DNA from: Actinomycetes bacterium
GTDB taxonomy: Bacteria > Actinomycetota > Acidimicrobiia > Acidimicrobiales > RAAP-2
NCBI GenBank assembly: GCA_021778895.1
Contig: JAJYBR010000008.1
Coordinates: 22,173 to 86,172 of the forward strand
Direction: 5' to 3'
Length of the DNA: 64,000 nt
Under the pieces are notes generated by a model. That model worked only from the letters and a program-made list of their open reading frames with translations. It was not told the origin of the DNA and ran no database searches. The position numbers and the translations under genes were made by a program. Of this stretch, positions 1-9,614 are shown piece by piece. Every line of letters starts with the position of its first letter. Within the stretch, counting starts at the first letter, position 1.

Positions 1-1949
1 GGACCCTGGTGCGCAATCCCGTGATGTTCATCGTCGAGGTCGTCACGGTGCTGGCGGCGTTCTTCTGGCTCAAGGGCCTGAGCACCCACTCGAGCGCGAC
101 CAACGTCTTCGCTGGCGTGACGGTGGCGTGGCTCGCCGTCACGGTTCTCTTCGCCAACTTCGCCGAGGCCGTCGCCGAAGGCCGCGGGCGGGCCCAGGCC
201 GATGCCCTGCGGCGCACGCGTGCCGACACCCTGGCGCGGGTGCGCCGGGACGGCGCGGTCGTGGATACGCCGTCGGCCGACCTGCGCGTGGGCGACGTGT
301 GCGAGGTCGGACCCGGCGAGATCATCCCGGGCGACGGCGAGATCATCGAGGGGATCGCGACGGTCGACGAGTCGGCCATCACCGGGGAGTCGGCCCCCGT
401 GATCCGGGAGTCCGGCGGGGACCGCTCGGCGGTGACCGGCGGCACGCGCGTCCTGTCGGACTTCATCGTCGTGCGCATCACCTCGAACCCGGGCGAGACC
501 TTCCTCGACCGGATGATCTCCCTGGTCGAGGGGGCGAGCCGCCAGAAGACGCCCAACGAGATCGCCCTGGACATCTTGCTGGCCGGGCTGAGCCTCGTCT
601 TCGTCATCGTGATCGTCACCCTGCAGCCCCTGGCCGCCTACTCGCACGCCACCCAATCGATCGTGGTGCTGGTCGCCCTCTTCGTCTGCCTGATCCCCAC
701 GACCATCGGAGCCCTGCTTAGCGCGATCGGCATCGCGGGCATGGACCGGCTGGTGCAGCGCAACGTCCTGGCGACTTCGGGGCGCGCTGTCGAGGCCGCC
801 GGCGACTGCTCCACGCTGCTGCTCGACAAGACCGGCACGATCACTTTCGGCAACCGGCGGGCCGTCGACATCGTGCCGGTCGGTGGTGCTGATGTCACCG
901 CGCTGGCCGAGGCGGCGCTGTGGTCGAGCCTCTCGGACGAGACGCCCGAGGGACGCTCCATCGTCGAGCTGGTCCACGCGACCTACTCCCTGTCTGACGA
1001 GCTGCCGGGCGACGCGACCCTCATCCCCTTCAGCGCGCACACGCGCATGAGCGGGGTGGACGTCGCGGGCCGGCAGATTCGCAAGGGCGCCGGCAGCGCG
1101 GTGACGGCCTGGACCGAGTCCTGCGGGATCTCCACCCCGACGGACCTCGCGAGCGTCGTCGAGTCGATCAGTGCGGACGGCGGCACGCCGCTCGTGGTGG
1201 CCGACGCGACCCGGCTGCTCGGAGTCGTGCATCTGAAGGACGTGGTCAAGCCGGGCATGGCCGAGCGCTTCGCACAGCTGCGGGCCATGGGGATCCGCAC
1301 CGTGATGATCACGGGGGACAACCCGCTCACCGCGCGAGCGATCGCGGGCGAGGCGGGCGTAGACGACTTCCTCGCCGAGGCGACGCCCGAGGACAAGATG
1401 AACCTCATCCGGCGTGAGCAGGCCGGCGGGCACCTGGTCGCGATGACCGGTGACGGGACGAACGACGCTCCAGCGCTGGCCCAGGCCGACGTCGGTGTGG
1501 CGATGAACTCGGGAACGCAGGCCGCCAAGGAGGCGGGCAACATGGTCGATCTTGACTCGGATCCGACCAAGCTCATCGACATCGTCGAGATCGGCAAGCA
1601 GCTGCTCATCACGCGGGGCTCCCTGACGACCTTCTCGATCACCAACGACATCGCGAAGTTCTTCGCGATCGTGCCGGCCATGTTCGTCACGCAGTTCCCC
1701 GCACTGCGCGCGCTGAACGTGATGCGCCTGTCGAGCCCCCACTCGGCCATCCTCTCGGCGGTCATCTTCAACGCCCTGATCATCGTGGCCCTGATCCCGC
1801 TGGCCCTGCGCGGCGTGCACTTCCGGGCCGCGGGGGCCTCCTCGATCCTGCGGCGCAACCTGTTGATCTACGGCCTGGGAGGCGCCATCATGCCCTTCGT
1901 CGGCATCAAGCTCATCGACATCGTCGTCACCGCGCTCGGGGTGCGATGA
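1..1949 (+). CDS. kdpB: KdpB, potassium-transporting P-type ATPase subunit (5' end cut by window)
   Basis: Catalytic ATP-hydrolysing subunit of the membrane KdpFABC potassium pump. The frame is open through base 3 and reads TLVRNPVMF, which is internal to the family's N-terminus (usually ...RTLWRNPVMF...), so roughly 30-40 residues and the true start lie left of the window. Visible P-type hallmarks: the actuator motif ITGESAPV, the phosphorylation motif DKTGTIT (Asp codon at 825-827), the hinge [18 protein letters not shown], and the KdpB-specific run with [16 protein letters not shown]. Several membrane spans lie at about residues 7-50, 190-245 and 545-640. Its stop overlaps the kdpC start (ATGA), so translation is probably coupled. 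Identification is secure; only the N-terminus is missing. Confidence 0.97.
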   Translation, partial: TLVRNPVMFIVEVVTVLAAFFWLKGLSTHSSATNVFAGVTVAWLAVTVLFANFAEAVAEGRGRAQADALRRTRADTLARVRRDGAVVDTPSADLRVGDVCEVGPGEIIPGDGEIIEGIATVDESAITGESAPVIRESGGDRSAVTGGTRVLSDFIVVRITSNPGETFLDRMISLVEGASRQKTPNEIALDILLAGLSLVFVIVIVTLQPLAAYSHATQSIVVLVALFVCLIPTTIGALLSAIGIAGMDRLVQRNVLATSGRAVEAAGDCSTLLLDKTGTITFGNRRAVDIVPVGGADVTALAEAALWSSLSDETPEGRSIVELVHATYSLSDELPGDATLIPFSAHTRMSGVDVAGRQIRKGAGSAVTAWTESCGISTPTDLASVVESISADGGTPLVVADATRLLGVVHLKDVVKPGMAERFAQLRAMGIRTVMITGDNPLTARAIAGEAGVDDFLAEATPEDKMNLIRREQAGGHLVAMTGDGTNDAPALAQADVGVAMNSGTQAAKEAGNMVDLDSDPTKLIDIVEIGKQLLITRGSLTTFSITNDIAKFFAIVPAMFVTQFPALRALNVMRLSSPHSAILSAVIFNALIIVALIPLALRGVHFRAAGASSILRRNLLIYGLGGAIMPFVGIKLIDIVVTALGVR

Positions 1950-2539
1950 TGCGCCGGGTCGTGCGCGCCGCGCTCGTAATGCTCCTGAGCCTCACGGTCC
2001 TCACCGGGATTGCCTACCCGCTCGTGCTGACGGGGCTCGCCCAGGTCGCCGTGCCCGGACGGGCCAACGGCTCGCTCCTGTACGCGCACGGGCACGCCGT
2101 GGGCTCGTCGCTGATCGGCCAGGCCTTCACCAACGCCGCGGGCCAGCCGCTGCCGCAGTACTTCCAGCCGCGCCCCAGCGCGTCGAACTACAACGCCCTG
2201 GCCTCGGGTGGCACGAACCTCGGACCGTCGAACCCGGTGCTGCTGCGCAGCGTGGCGCGCCTCGCGCGCGCCTACCGCGCCTTCAACCACTTGCCACCGG
2301 GCACGCCCGTGCCCTCCGATGCCGTCACCACGTCGGGTTCCGGGCTCGATCCGGACATCTCGATCGCCAACGCCCTCTTGCAGGCGCCCCGGGTCGCCGC
2401 AGCCCGGCACCTGAGTCCCGCGCGCGTCCGGGCTCTGGTCCAGCGCTACACCCAAAGTCGCATCCTGGGTATCCTGGGCGAGCCGGTCGTCAATGTGCTC
2501 GAGTTGAATCTGGCGCTCAACCGAGTCGGTCGGCATTAG
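1946..2539 (+). CDS. kdpC: KdpC, potassium-transporting ATPase C chain
   Basis: Small stabilising subunit of the Kdp pump, 197 residues, the usual family length. One N-terminal membrane span (about residues 6-28) is followed by an extracytoplasmic domain with the family signatures [21 protein letters not shown] and GTNLGPSNP, and later the [14 protein letters not shown] segment with its conserved DPDIS. The start is ATG 1946 (a second in-frame ATG follows directly); it overlaps the kdpB stop by four bases. The stop TAG at 2537-2539 runs into AGGAGG, the ribosome-binding site of kdpD, so the three genes form one operon. Confidence 0.97.
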   Translation: MMRRVVRAALVMLLSLTVLTGIAYPLVLTGLAQVAVPGRANGSLLYAHGHAVGSSLIGQAFTNAAGQPLPQYFQPRPSASNYNALASGGTNLGPSNPVLLRSVARLARAYRAFNHLPPGTPVPSDAVTTSGSGLDPDISIANALLQAPRVAAARHLSPARVRALVQRYTQSRILGILGEPVVNVLELNLALNRVGRH

Positions 2540-2548
2540 GAGGCGTGG

Positions 2549-5020
2549 GTGCGCGGCAGGCTCCGCATCTACCTAGGGGCCGCCCCGGGTGTCGGCAAGA
2601 CCTACGCGATGCTCGACGAGGGCGCCCGCCGCTTGAGCCGCGGCACCGACGTCGTGGTCGGCTACGTGGATACGCACGAGCGCGCCCAGACGGCAGCACG
2701 CCTGGAGGGTCTGACCGTCCTGCCGCGCCGGCGGGTCGCCTACCGGGACCAGACCTTCGAGGAGATGGACCTGCCCGCGGTCCTGGCCCGCCACCCGAGT
2801 GTCGTGCTCGTCGACGAGCTGGCGCACACCAACGTGCCGGGGGTGGAGCACGAGAAGCGATGGGAGGACGTCGAGGACCTGCTGGAAGCCGGCATCGACG
2901 TGATCTCGACGGTGAACCTGCAGCACCTCGAGAGCGTCAACGACGTGGTCGAGGCGATCACGGGCATCGCCCAGCGCGAGACCGTCCCGGACCGGATCGT
3001 GCGCGCCGCCGAGCAGGTCCAGCTGGTCGACCAGACGCCCGAGGCCCTGCGGCGGCGCCTCGCGCACGGCAACATCTATCCGGCCGAGCGGGTCGACGCG
3101 GCGCTCAGCAACTTCTTCCGACCGGGGAACCTGGCCGCTCTGCGCGAGCTGGCGCTGCTCTGGCTCGCCGACCGCGTCGACGACGAGATCCAGAGCTACC
3201 GCGAGCGCCACGGCATCGTGCGCACGTGGGAGACGCGCGAGCGGATCGTCGTGGCCATCGCCGGGGACGTCTCGGCCGAGCGGGTCATCCGGCGGGGCGC
3301 GCGCATGGCCGCCCGCTCCCACGCCGAGCTCGTCGGGGTCCACGTCACGCGGGGCGACGGTCTGAGCGCCGCGCATACCGGGTTGAACGGCGCCGTCGGC
3401 CTCCTCGAGGAGCTTGGTGGCCGCTACGTCGAGGTCGTCGGCGCCGACGTCGCGGCGAGCCTGGTGGCGGTGGCGCGCACGGAGAACGCCACGCAGCTGC
3501 TCCTGGCGGCCGCGCCCAAGTCCCGCCTGGCGACCTTCCTGCACGGCTCGGTCGTAGCGCGCTGCGTCGCGCTGACGCGCGGGGAGATCGACCTGCACGT
3601 CATCGGTGCGACCGAGGGGGAGGCACCCGAGCCCCGGCCGCGCGGCCGGCGCCGGTGGTCCAACCCGGTCGGACGGCGCCGCGAGGTCGCAGCCGCCCTG
3701 ATCGGGGCGGGGGGGTTCACCGCGCTCACGCTGGCGCTGGGTGGGGGCGGATCGCGGAACCTGCCCCTGGCCATCAGCGCGCACCTCCTGGTGGTACTGG
3801 CTGTGGCCGGCGTGGGCAGCGTGCTCGAGGGCGTCGCGGCCGCGGTCGTCGGCTTCGTGCTGATCAACTGGGAGTACACCCCCCCGGTGCACACGTTCTC
3901 GATCGCCGACGCGCGCGACGTCGCCGCCCTCGTCGCCTATCTGGCGGCTGCTCTGTCGGTCAGCGGGTTGGTGGACCTGGCCACGCGGCGGACCCGGGCG
4001 GCGCGCCGGGCCGAGCGCGACGCCCGCGCCCTGGCCCGGCTGGCCCGCAGCGTGGCCGGGGGCCAAGAGGGCCTGCGCGACCTGGTGACCCAGGTGGTGC
4101 GCGTCTTCGAGCTACGCGGGGCCTCCTTGCGCGCCACGACATCGCCGAACGGAGATGTCACCGTGGGGGTGCTCGAGCCCGACGACCCCGTGGTGCCCCT
4201 GGGTGAGGGCTACGAGCTGCGCGTGGGCGGGAACATGGGCCCCTCGGAGCGCGAGATGCTCGTGGGCGTCGCCGCCCAGCTGGTGCTGGCCCTGGAGCGC
4301 CGGCGCCTGGAGGCCGAGGCCCGGGAGCGCCAGGCGCTCGCCGAGGCCGAGGAGTTGCGCGCTTCGCTCCTGGCCGCCGTCAGCCACGACCTGCGCACGC
4401 CGCTCGCCTCGATCAAGACCGCGGCGACCACGTTGATCGGCGCTCGGGACCGCCTGGAGGAGTCCGAGGTGGACGAGCTCCTCGAGGGCATCGACGCCGA
4501 GTCGGACCGGCTCAACGGCCTCGTGGGCGACCTGCTCGACATGAACCGGATCCACGAGGGCACCGTCGAGATCACCTCGCACTCCGTCGACCTCGCCGTC
4601 CTGGCCGAGCGCGCCATTGCCGAGGCCCGCCGCACGGTGGACGCCCCCGACGACGTGACGCGCCACGGCGCGCCGAGCCTGCCGGTGACCACCGACCCCG
4701 TGCTGGTCGAGCGCGTGATCGCGAACCTGGTGCGCAACGCCTTGGAGCACGGCGGCGCTCCGGTGAGCGTCGACCTGGACCGGGTCGCCGGGGGCGCCGT
4801 GCTGCGCGTGGTCGACCACGGCCCGGGCATCGACCGGGACCAGCGCGACCGGGTCTTCGAGCCCTTCCAGAGGCGCGGCGACGTCGCCCAAGGACGGGGC
4901 GTCGGTCTGGGCCTGGCGATCGCGCGGGGGTTCGCCACGACCGTTGGGGCCACGCTCGACGTCGAGGACACCCCGGGCGGCGGCTGCACGATGGTCCTCA
5001 GCCTGCCGGAGGTGCCGTGA
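2549..5020 (+). CDS. kdpD: KdpD, sensor histidine kinase for potassium limitation
   Basis: Membrane sensor kinase that phosphorylates KdpE when potassium is low or turgor changes. It is 823 residues, somewhat shorter than the 894 of E. coli. Domains in order: KdpD N-terminal domain with Walker A GAAPGVGKT (residues 9-17) and DELAHTN; a universal-stress-protein-like domain (about 225-350) with conserved GARMAARSHAELVGVHV; a compact four-helix membrane domain (about 375-475); a GAF-like linker; HisKA with SHDLRTPLASIKT (His near residue 612); and HATPase with NLVRNALEHG and GVGLGLAIARGF. GTG 2549 is the start because AGGAGG lies five to six bases upstream and the protein begins RGRLRIYLG as the family does. 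It overlaps kdpE by GTGA. Confidence 0.96.
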   Translation: MRGRLRIYLGAAPGVGKTYAMLDEGARRLSRGTDVVVGYVDTHERAQTAARLEGLTVLPRRRVAYRDQTFEEMDLPAVLARHPSVVLVDELAHTNVPGVEHEKRWEDVEDLLEAGIDVISTVNLQHLESVNDVVEAITGIAQRETVPDRIVRAAEQVQLVDQTPEALRRRLAHGNIYPAERVDAALSNFFRPGNLAALRELALLWLADRVDDEIQSYRERHGIVRTWETRERIVVAIAGDVSAERVIRRGARMAARSHAELVGVHVTRGDGLSAAHTGLNGAVGLLEELGGRYVEVVGADVAASLVAVARTENATQLLLAAAPKSRLATFLHGSVVARCVALTRGEIDLHVIGATEGEAPEPRPRGRRRWSNPVGRRREVAAALIGAGGFTALTLALGGGGSRNLPLAISAHLLVVLAVAGVGSVLEGVAAAVVGFVLINWEYTPPVHTFSIADARDVAALVAYLAAALSVSGLVDLATRRTRAARRAERDARALARLARSVAGGQEGLRDLVTQVVRVFELRGASLRATTSPNGDVTVGVLEPDDPVVPLGEGYELRVGGNMGPSEREMLVGVAAQLVLALERRRLEAEARERQALAEAEELRASLLAAVSHDLRTPLASIKTAATTLIGARDRLEESEVDELLEGIDAESDRLNGLVGDLLDMNRIHEGTVEITSHSVDLAVLAERAIAEARRTVDAPDDVTRHGAPSLPVTTDPVLVERVIANLVRNALEHGGAPVSVDLDRVAGGAVLRVVDHGPGIDRDQRDRVFEPFQRRGDVAQGRGVGLGLAIARGFATTVGATLDVEDTPGGGCTMVLSLPEVP

Positions 5021-5688
5021 GCACGGTCCTCGTCGTCGACGACGACCGGGCGCTGGTCCGGGCCCTCAGCATCGGCCTGCGCGTGCACGGCTTCAGCGTC
5101 CACGCCGCGACGACGGGACCCGAGGCGCTGCGCGTGGCCGGCAAGGTGCACCCCGACGTGGTCCTCGTCGACCTGGGCCTGCCCGGACTCGACGGCATCG
5201 AGGTGATCGAGGCGCTGCGCGGCTGGAGCGAGGCCGCCATCATTGTGCTCTCGGCGCGCCCCCAGGAGGCCGTCAAGGTCGCGGCCCTGGACGCGGGGGC
5301 CGACGACTACCTCACCAAGCCCTTCGGCATCGACGAGCTCCTGGCGCGGGTCCGCGCGGTCTCGCGCCGGCGGGTGTCCGCGAGCGAGCCCGTGGTGCAC
5401 GTGGGAGAGATCACGATCGACCTGTCGGCCCGGCGCGTCGAGCGGGCCGGAGACCTGGTGCACCTCACGCCCAAGGAGTGGGCCGCGCTGGCCATCCTGG
5501 TGCGCCATCCGGGTCAGCTGGTCACCCACCGGAACTTGCTCGAGCAGGTGTGGGGCGAGGGATACAGCACCGAGACGGACTACCTGCGCACCCTCTTCGC
5601 GCGGCTGCGGCGCAAGTTGGAAGACGACCCGTCGCATCCGCGCCACCTCATCACCGAGCCCGGCATGGGATATCGCCTCGAGCTGTGA
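5017..5688 (+). CDS. kdpE: KdpE, OmpR-family response regulator
   Basis: DNA-binding partner of KdpD, 223 residues. The receiver domain (about 1-120) has acidic residues VVDDDRAL, the phospho-acceptor Asp in VLVDLGLPGLDG, and the conserved Lys in DDYLTKPFG. The winged-helix output domain (about 130-223) has LTPKEWAALAILVRHPGQLVTHRNLLEQVWG and ends GMGYRLEL, as OmpR/PhoB proteins do. GTG 5017 overlaps the kdpD stop. In known systems KdpE activates the kdp promoter; that promoter is presumably left of the window before kdpA. Confidence 0.96.
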   Translation: MSTVLVVDDDRALVRALSIGLRVHGFSVHAATTGPEALRVAGKVHPDVVLVDLGLPGLDGIEVIEALRGWSEAAIIVLSARPQEAVKVAALDAGADDYLTKPFGIDELLARVRAVSRRRVSASEPVVHVGEITIDLSARRVERAGDLVHLTPKEWAALAILVRHPGQLVTHRNLLEQVWGEGYSTETDYLRTLFARLRRKLEDDPSHPRHLITEPGMGYRLEL

Positions 5689-5692
5689 TCTC

Positions 5693-5711
5693 CCGCGTGC
5701 CGGCCACGCGG
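5693..5711 (+). terminator. hairpin after kdpE
   Basis: A perfect 7-bp stem CCGCGTG/CACGCGG with a five-base loop starts four bases after the kdpE stop. There is no T-tract, which is common for actinobacterial terminators. Called from the inverted repeat and position only. Confidence 0.5.
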
Positions 5712-5907
5712 ACGTGCTCGGCGCCCCGGGGTTGTCTGGGGCCCTCGCTGCTCGATATTCTCACGAAATTATCAGGAAACTCCCCGAGCATTTCAAAGTA
5801 TTAGGTGACTGCACATATCACGTAATGCGCGTCTAAACTCGGGGAATCGCTTGAGAGAGAGATGCGCCTATCAGAGTAGTAAATGACGAGAACGGGAGGT
5901 GGTAATC

Positions 5908-7728
5908 ATGTCATTCACACGAAAGGTCTGGACGATCATCGCGGTGGTGGTCGTCGTCGCGGCAGGAATCACCGTGGCGGTCCTGAACACGTCGTCCTCG
6001 AAGACCGCGACCACGAGTGACACGATCACCTTCGCCGAGGGCGCGGGGGCGAACCCGAACTACATCTTCCCCTACATGGGCGGCCAGTACTTCTCGGTCG
6101 ACAACATCAACCAGTTCCAAGAGCTGATGTTCCGTCCGCTCTACTGGTTCGGGCTCGGGGGCTCGGTCGCGGTCCAGCCCGCGCTGTCCCTGGCTGACCT
6201 GCCCGTGTTCTCCAACGGCAACAAGACCGTGACCATGACGATGAAGGGCTGGAAGTTCGCCGACGGTCAGACCGTCAACGCCCAGTCGGTCATGTTCTTC
6301 CTCAACATGTACCGCGCCGACCCGACGTCGTACGCGGGCTACAACCCCGGCTTCGGCATTCCCGACCAGGTCGCCACCGCGACGGGTCACGGGCTCACCG
6401 TGACGCTCACGTTCAAGACCTCGGTCAACCCCAACTGGCTGCTCTACAACTACCTGTCCGAGATCACGCCCTTCCCCAACACCTGGGACGTCACCGCGGC
6501 GGGATCGCCCTCGACCTGTGCGACGGGGGTCTTCGGGGCGCCGTCCACCAACACGGCCTGCAAGGCGGTCGAGAAGTACCTGGATGCGCAGTCCTCCTCC
6601 GTGAGCACCTACACCGACAAGATGTGGCAGAGCGGTGACGACGGCCCGTGGAAGCTCATCGCCATGGACAACCTCGGCAACGCCACCTTCGCGCCCAACG
6701 CCCACTACTCGGGTCCCCAGAAGGCCCAGGTCGCCTTCGTGAAGGAAGTCCCGTTCACGTCGGCCACGGCCGAGCAGTCGGCCCTGCAGGCCAAGACCGT
6801 CGACATCGGCTACCTCGATCCGACCGTCCTGACCAAGCCGGCTCCGGCGCCGGGCGCGGCGGGACCGAACTGGCCGCCCGTCGCGGGCTCCTACAACATC
6901 TACGCCGGCACGCCGTGGAGCTTCAACTACGCGCCGTTCAACTTCAGCACGGCTGATCCCATGTCGGCGGCGGTCCACCAGCTCTACATCCGCCAGGCGC
7001 TGCAGATGTCGCTCGACCAGTTCGGCATCATCAAGGCCGTCGACAAGGGCTACGGCGTGCCGACCTACAGCCCGCTGCCGCCCAACACCCCCTCGTCGAT
7101 CAGTGGCCCGGTGGCCGATCCCTACCCGTACAGCAAGTCCCAGGCCCTCGCGCTGCTGACCTCGCACGGCTGGAAGATGGTCAACGGGGTCCAGACCTGC
7201 GAGTCGCCGGGCACCGGCGCGAGCCAGTGCGGTGCAGGGATCACCAAGGGCTACACCTTGCACTTCAAGATCATCTGGGCGAGCGGCTCGCCGTCGCTGA
7301 ATGACACCTTCAGCGCGGAGATCGCCGACTGGGCGAGCATCGGCATCGTCTTCACCCACTCGACGGGCACCTTCAACACCGTGATTGCGGACTGCACCAG
7401 CGCCAAGCAGCCCTACGAGCTGTGCTCGTGGGGTGCCGGTTGGATCTACGCGCCTGACTACTACCCGTCGGGCGAGACGCTGTTCACGACCCACGGCGGC
7501 TTCAACCCCGGTGGCTACAGCGACAACACGATGAACTCGCTCATCAACGCGACCACGTTCGGCACCGCGAAGCTGACCCAGTACGCGAACTACGCGGCCC
7601 AGCAGCTCCCCGTGCTGTACCAGCCGAACCCGGTGACCCCCGTCGAGATCATCAAGACGTTGAAGAGCTCGATCGGCTTCACCCCGAACCCGCTGGCCAA
7701 CTTCATGCCGGAGTACTACCACTTCTAG
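5908..7728 (+). CDS. ABC transporter substrate-binding protein, family 5 (peptide/nickel type)
   Basis: Extracytoplasmic solute receptor of the SBP_bac_5 family, about 606 residues. It starts with a basic patch and a hydrophobic membrane anchor (SFTRKVWTIIAVVVVVAAGITVAVL) and has no lipobox cysteine, so it is probably held by an uncleaved or Sec-cleaved segment. Family features: an early DTITFAEGAGANPNYIFPY segment, the WKFADGQTVNAQSVMFFLNMY motif typical of the family, and the IRQALQMSLDQFGI helix. ATG 5908 is preferred over GTG 5899 because GGGAGGTGG ends about six bases before it and would overlap the GTG. No permease or ATPase lies next to it, so it is an orphan receptor that may use the transporter at 19.5-24.8 kb or one elsewhere. 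Substrate unknown. Confidence 0.9.
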   Translation: MSFTRKVWTIIAVVVVVAAGITVAVLNTSSSKTATTSDTITFAEGAGANPNYIFPYMGGQYFSVDNINQFQELMFRPLYWFGLGGSVAVQPALSLADLPVFSNGNKTVTMTMKGWKFADGQTVNAQSVMFFLNMYRADPTSYAGYNPGFGIPDQVATATGHGLTVTLTFKTSVNPNWLLYNYLSEITPFPNTWDVTAAGSPSTCATGVFGAPSTNTACKAVEKYLDAQSSSVSTYTDKMWQSGDDGPWKLIAMDNLGNATFAPNAHYSGPQKAQVAFVKEVPFTSATAEQSALQAKTVDIGYLDPTVLTKPAPAPGAAGPNWPPVAGSYNIYAGTPWSFNYAPFNFSTADPMSAAVHQLYIRQALQMSLDQFGIIKAVDKGYGVPTYSPLPPNTPSSISGPVADPYPYSKSQALALLTSHGWKMVNGVQTCESPGTGASQCGAGITKGYTLHFKIIWASGSPSLNDTFSAEIADWASIGIVFTHSTGTFNTVIADCTSAKQPYELCSWGAGWIYAPDYYPSGETLFTTHGGFNPGGYSDNTMNSLINATTFGTAKLTQYANYAAQQLPVLYQPNPVTPVEIIKTLKSSIGFTPNPLANFMPEYYHF

Positions 7729-8236
7729 GAGAAGTGAACCCGCGAGCTGGTGACCTCACGAGACGCACTGCTGCGCAAGTCAGGCGCGGCGCCAGTCGCT
7801 CCGAGCGACGAGAGATGCGCCCGTGAGTTCACCAGCACCGCGCGCCGGTTGCCGTCTCGAGCCCGAGACGAGTAGTCCTGGGGGCATCGCCGCCGAGGCG
7901 ATGATGCCACGTGCGTCCCGCGTGGCGCCGGGTCCCGCTCCTCGCAGCACGGTGACCAACCGTCAATGATGCGCACGGCGTGAAGCGGTGCGGCACGTGG
8001 GGATCTCGTCGTGCTGAGGCGCCTCGGGAACATCACCCGGCTGTGCGACTGCTCGTGCGCCATCGCCAGGCAGTGGGTCTTCGCGGATCCCCGGATTCGA
8101 CCCCACGGGGCGCGTGACGGTGGTCGTCCCCACTCGTGACGGCACGCGGCGGCTCATCTCCCCGCCCACCTTTGTCCAGACCGGTCGCGCCCACTGGCGG
8201 CCGTGCGAAAGCTGGAACTCGAAGTTGTTGCGCGAG
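7729..8236. other. intergenic, 508 bases, convergent genes
   Basis: Lies between the ends of the orphan binding protein and the aminotransferase. Short ORFs occur on both strands, but none has a ribosome-binding site or family-like protein. Apart from the hairpin at 7885-7903 I see nothing definable here. Confidence 0.5.
7885..7903. terminator. weak hairpin between convergent genes
   Basis: Perfect 7-bp stem CATCGCC/GGCGATG with five-base loop GCCGA, in the middle of a convergent intergenic region. It could end either transcript, but it is 157 bases past one stop and 334 past the other, so support is weak. Confidence 0.3.
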
Positions 8237-9607
8237 TCAGTCGCCGGTGTAGTAGCGATCTGCGACGGCGAGTGCCTCGTCGATGATCGCGATTCCTTCG
8301 CGCACCTCCTCGGCACTCGTGGTGCACGGTGGCGTGACGTGTGTTCGGTTGAAGTGCGTGAACGGCCACAGGCCCCGCTCCTTGCAGGCCGCAGCGAACT
8401 CGTTCATCGGTCCGGCCGCGGCACCCGAAGCGTTGTAGGGCACGAGGGGTTCGCGCGTGGCACGATCCCGCACGAGTTCGATGGCCCAGAAGACGCCCAG
8501 ACCACGCGCGTCCCCCACCGATGGATGGCGAGCCTGCAGTTCAGCGAGCGCGCCGGCGATGACTTCAGTGCCGAGGTGGCGCGCGTGCTCGACGATTCCC
8601 TCTTCGCGGAAGATGTTGATCGAGGCGACCGCGGCGGCGCACGCCAAGGGGTGGCCCGAGTAGGTGAGCCCGCCGGGGTACGTCTTCGTGGCGAAGCTCG
8701 CAGCGATCTCGTCGGAGATCACGACCCCACCGAGAGGGACGTATCCGGAGTTGACTCCCTTGGCGAACGTGATCAGATCCGGTGTCACGCCCCAGTGGTC
8801 GACCGCGAACCACTCGCCGCATCGGCCAAAGCCCGCCATCACCTCATCGGCGATCATGACGATGCCGAACTCGTCGCATAGGGCGCGTACGCCGGCGAGG
8901 TACCCGTCAGGTGGCACCAAGATGCCGTTGGTCCCCACGACGGTCTCGAGCAGGATCGCGGCGATGGTCTGGGGGCCCTCGAAGGTGATGACGTCGCGCA
9001 GGTGCTCGAGCGCGAACGTGCTCTCCTCTGCGTCGCTCTGGGCGTGGAAGGCGGAGCGGTAGAGATAGGGGCCCCAGAAGTGCACGACGCCGGGCATGCT
9101 CGGCTCCGAGGCCCAGCGTCGCGGGTCGCCCGTGAGGGTGATCGACCCCGCAGTGGCTCCGTGGTAGCTGCGATAGGCCGAGAGGACCTTGTGCCGCCCG
9201 GTGTGCAGCCGGGCCAACCGCACCGCGTTCTCGATCGCGTCCGCGCCGCCGTTGGTGAAGAACACCTTGTTCAGCGATCCGGGTGCCAGCTCCGCAATGA
9301 GCCGGGCCGCCTCGCTGCGCACGTCGACGGCGAAGGCCGGCTGGATGGTGCAGAGTCGGGAGGCCTGCTCCGCGATCGCGGCGACCAGCTTGGGATGCTG
9401 GTGCCCGATGTTGACGTTGACCAGTTGCGAGGAAAAGTCGAGGTAGCGATGTCCCTCGAAGTCCGTGAAGTGCGAGCCACTAGCTGATGCGATCGGGAGG
9501 GGGCTGATGAGCTCCTGGGCGGACCACGAGTGGAACACGTGATCGTGGTCGAGGCGGCGTACGTCCTCGCCGGAGAGGTGGAGCGTGTCGGTGGTGGTAT
9601 CGGTCAT
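8237..9607 (-). CDS. class III (omega) aminotransferase, PLP-dependent
   Basis: Moves an amino group from an omega- or beta-amino compound to a keto acid. 456 residues, normal for the family. Visible: TNGGADAIENAVRLAR (cofactor phosphate site), SYRSYHGAT, IADEVMAGFGRCG (Asp that holds the PLP ring nitrogen), and the PLP lysine in FAKGVNSGYVPLGG (Lys283). The closest family flavour is taurine/beta-alanine:pyruvate type aminotransferases. It lies seven bases downstream of the CoA-acylating semialdehyde dehydrogenase on the same strand, so the pair would turn an amino acid such as beta-alanine or beta-aminoisobutyrate into the semialdehyde and then an acyl-CoA. Substrate is inferred from the neighbour, not from the protein alone. 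Confidence 0.9.
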   Translation of the reverse strand: MTDTTTDTLHLSGEDVRRLDHDHVFHSWSAQELISPLPIASASGSHFTDFEGHRYLDFSSQLVNVNIGHQHPKLVAAIAEQASRLCTIQPAFAVDVRSEAARLIAELAPGSLNKVFFTNGGADAIENAVRLARLHTGRHKVLSAYRSYHGATAGSITLTGDPRRWASEPSMPGVVHFWGPYLYRSAFHAQSDAEESTFALEHLRDVITFEGPQTIAAILLETVVGTNGILVPPDGYLAGVRALCDEFGIVMIADEVMAGFGRCGEWFAVDHWGVTPDLITFAKGVNSGYVPLGGVVISDEIAASFATKTYPGGLTYSGHPLACAAAVASINIFREEGIVEHARHLGTEVIAGALAELQARHPSVGDARGLGVFWAIELVRDRATREPLVPYNASGAAAGPMNEFAAACKERGLWPFTHFNRTHVTPPCTTSAEEVREGIAIIDEALAVADRYYTGD

Positions 9608-9614
9608 GGTGTTC

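Noticed and set aside
2545..4206. Long open frame over kdpD in another frame
   Set aside because: Arg/Pro/Gly-rich shadow typical of high-GC coding DNA; kdpD itself has all domains intact.
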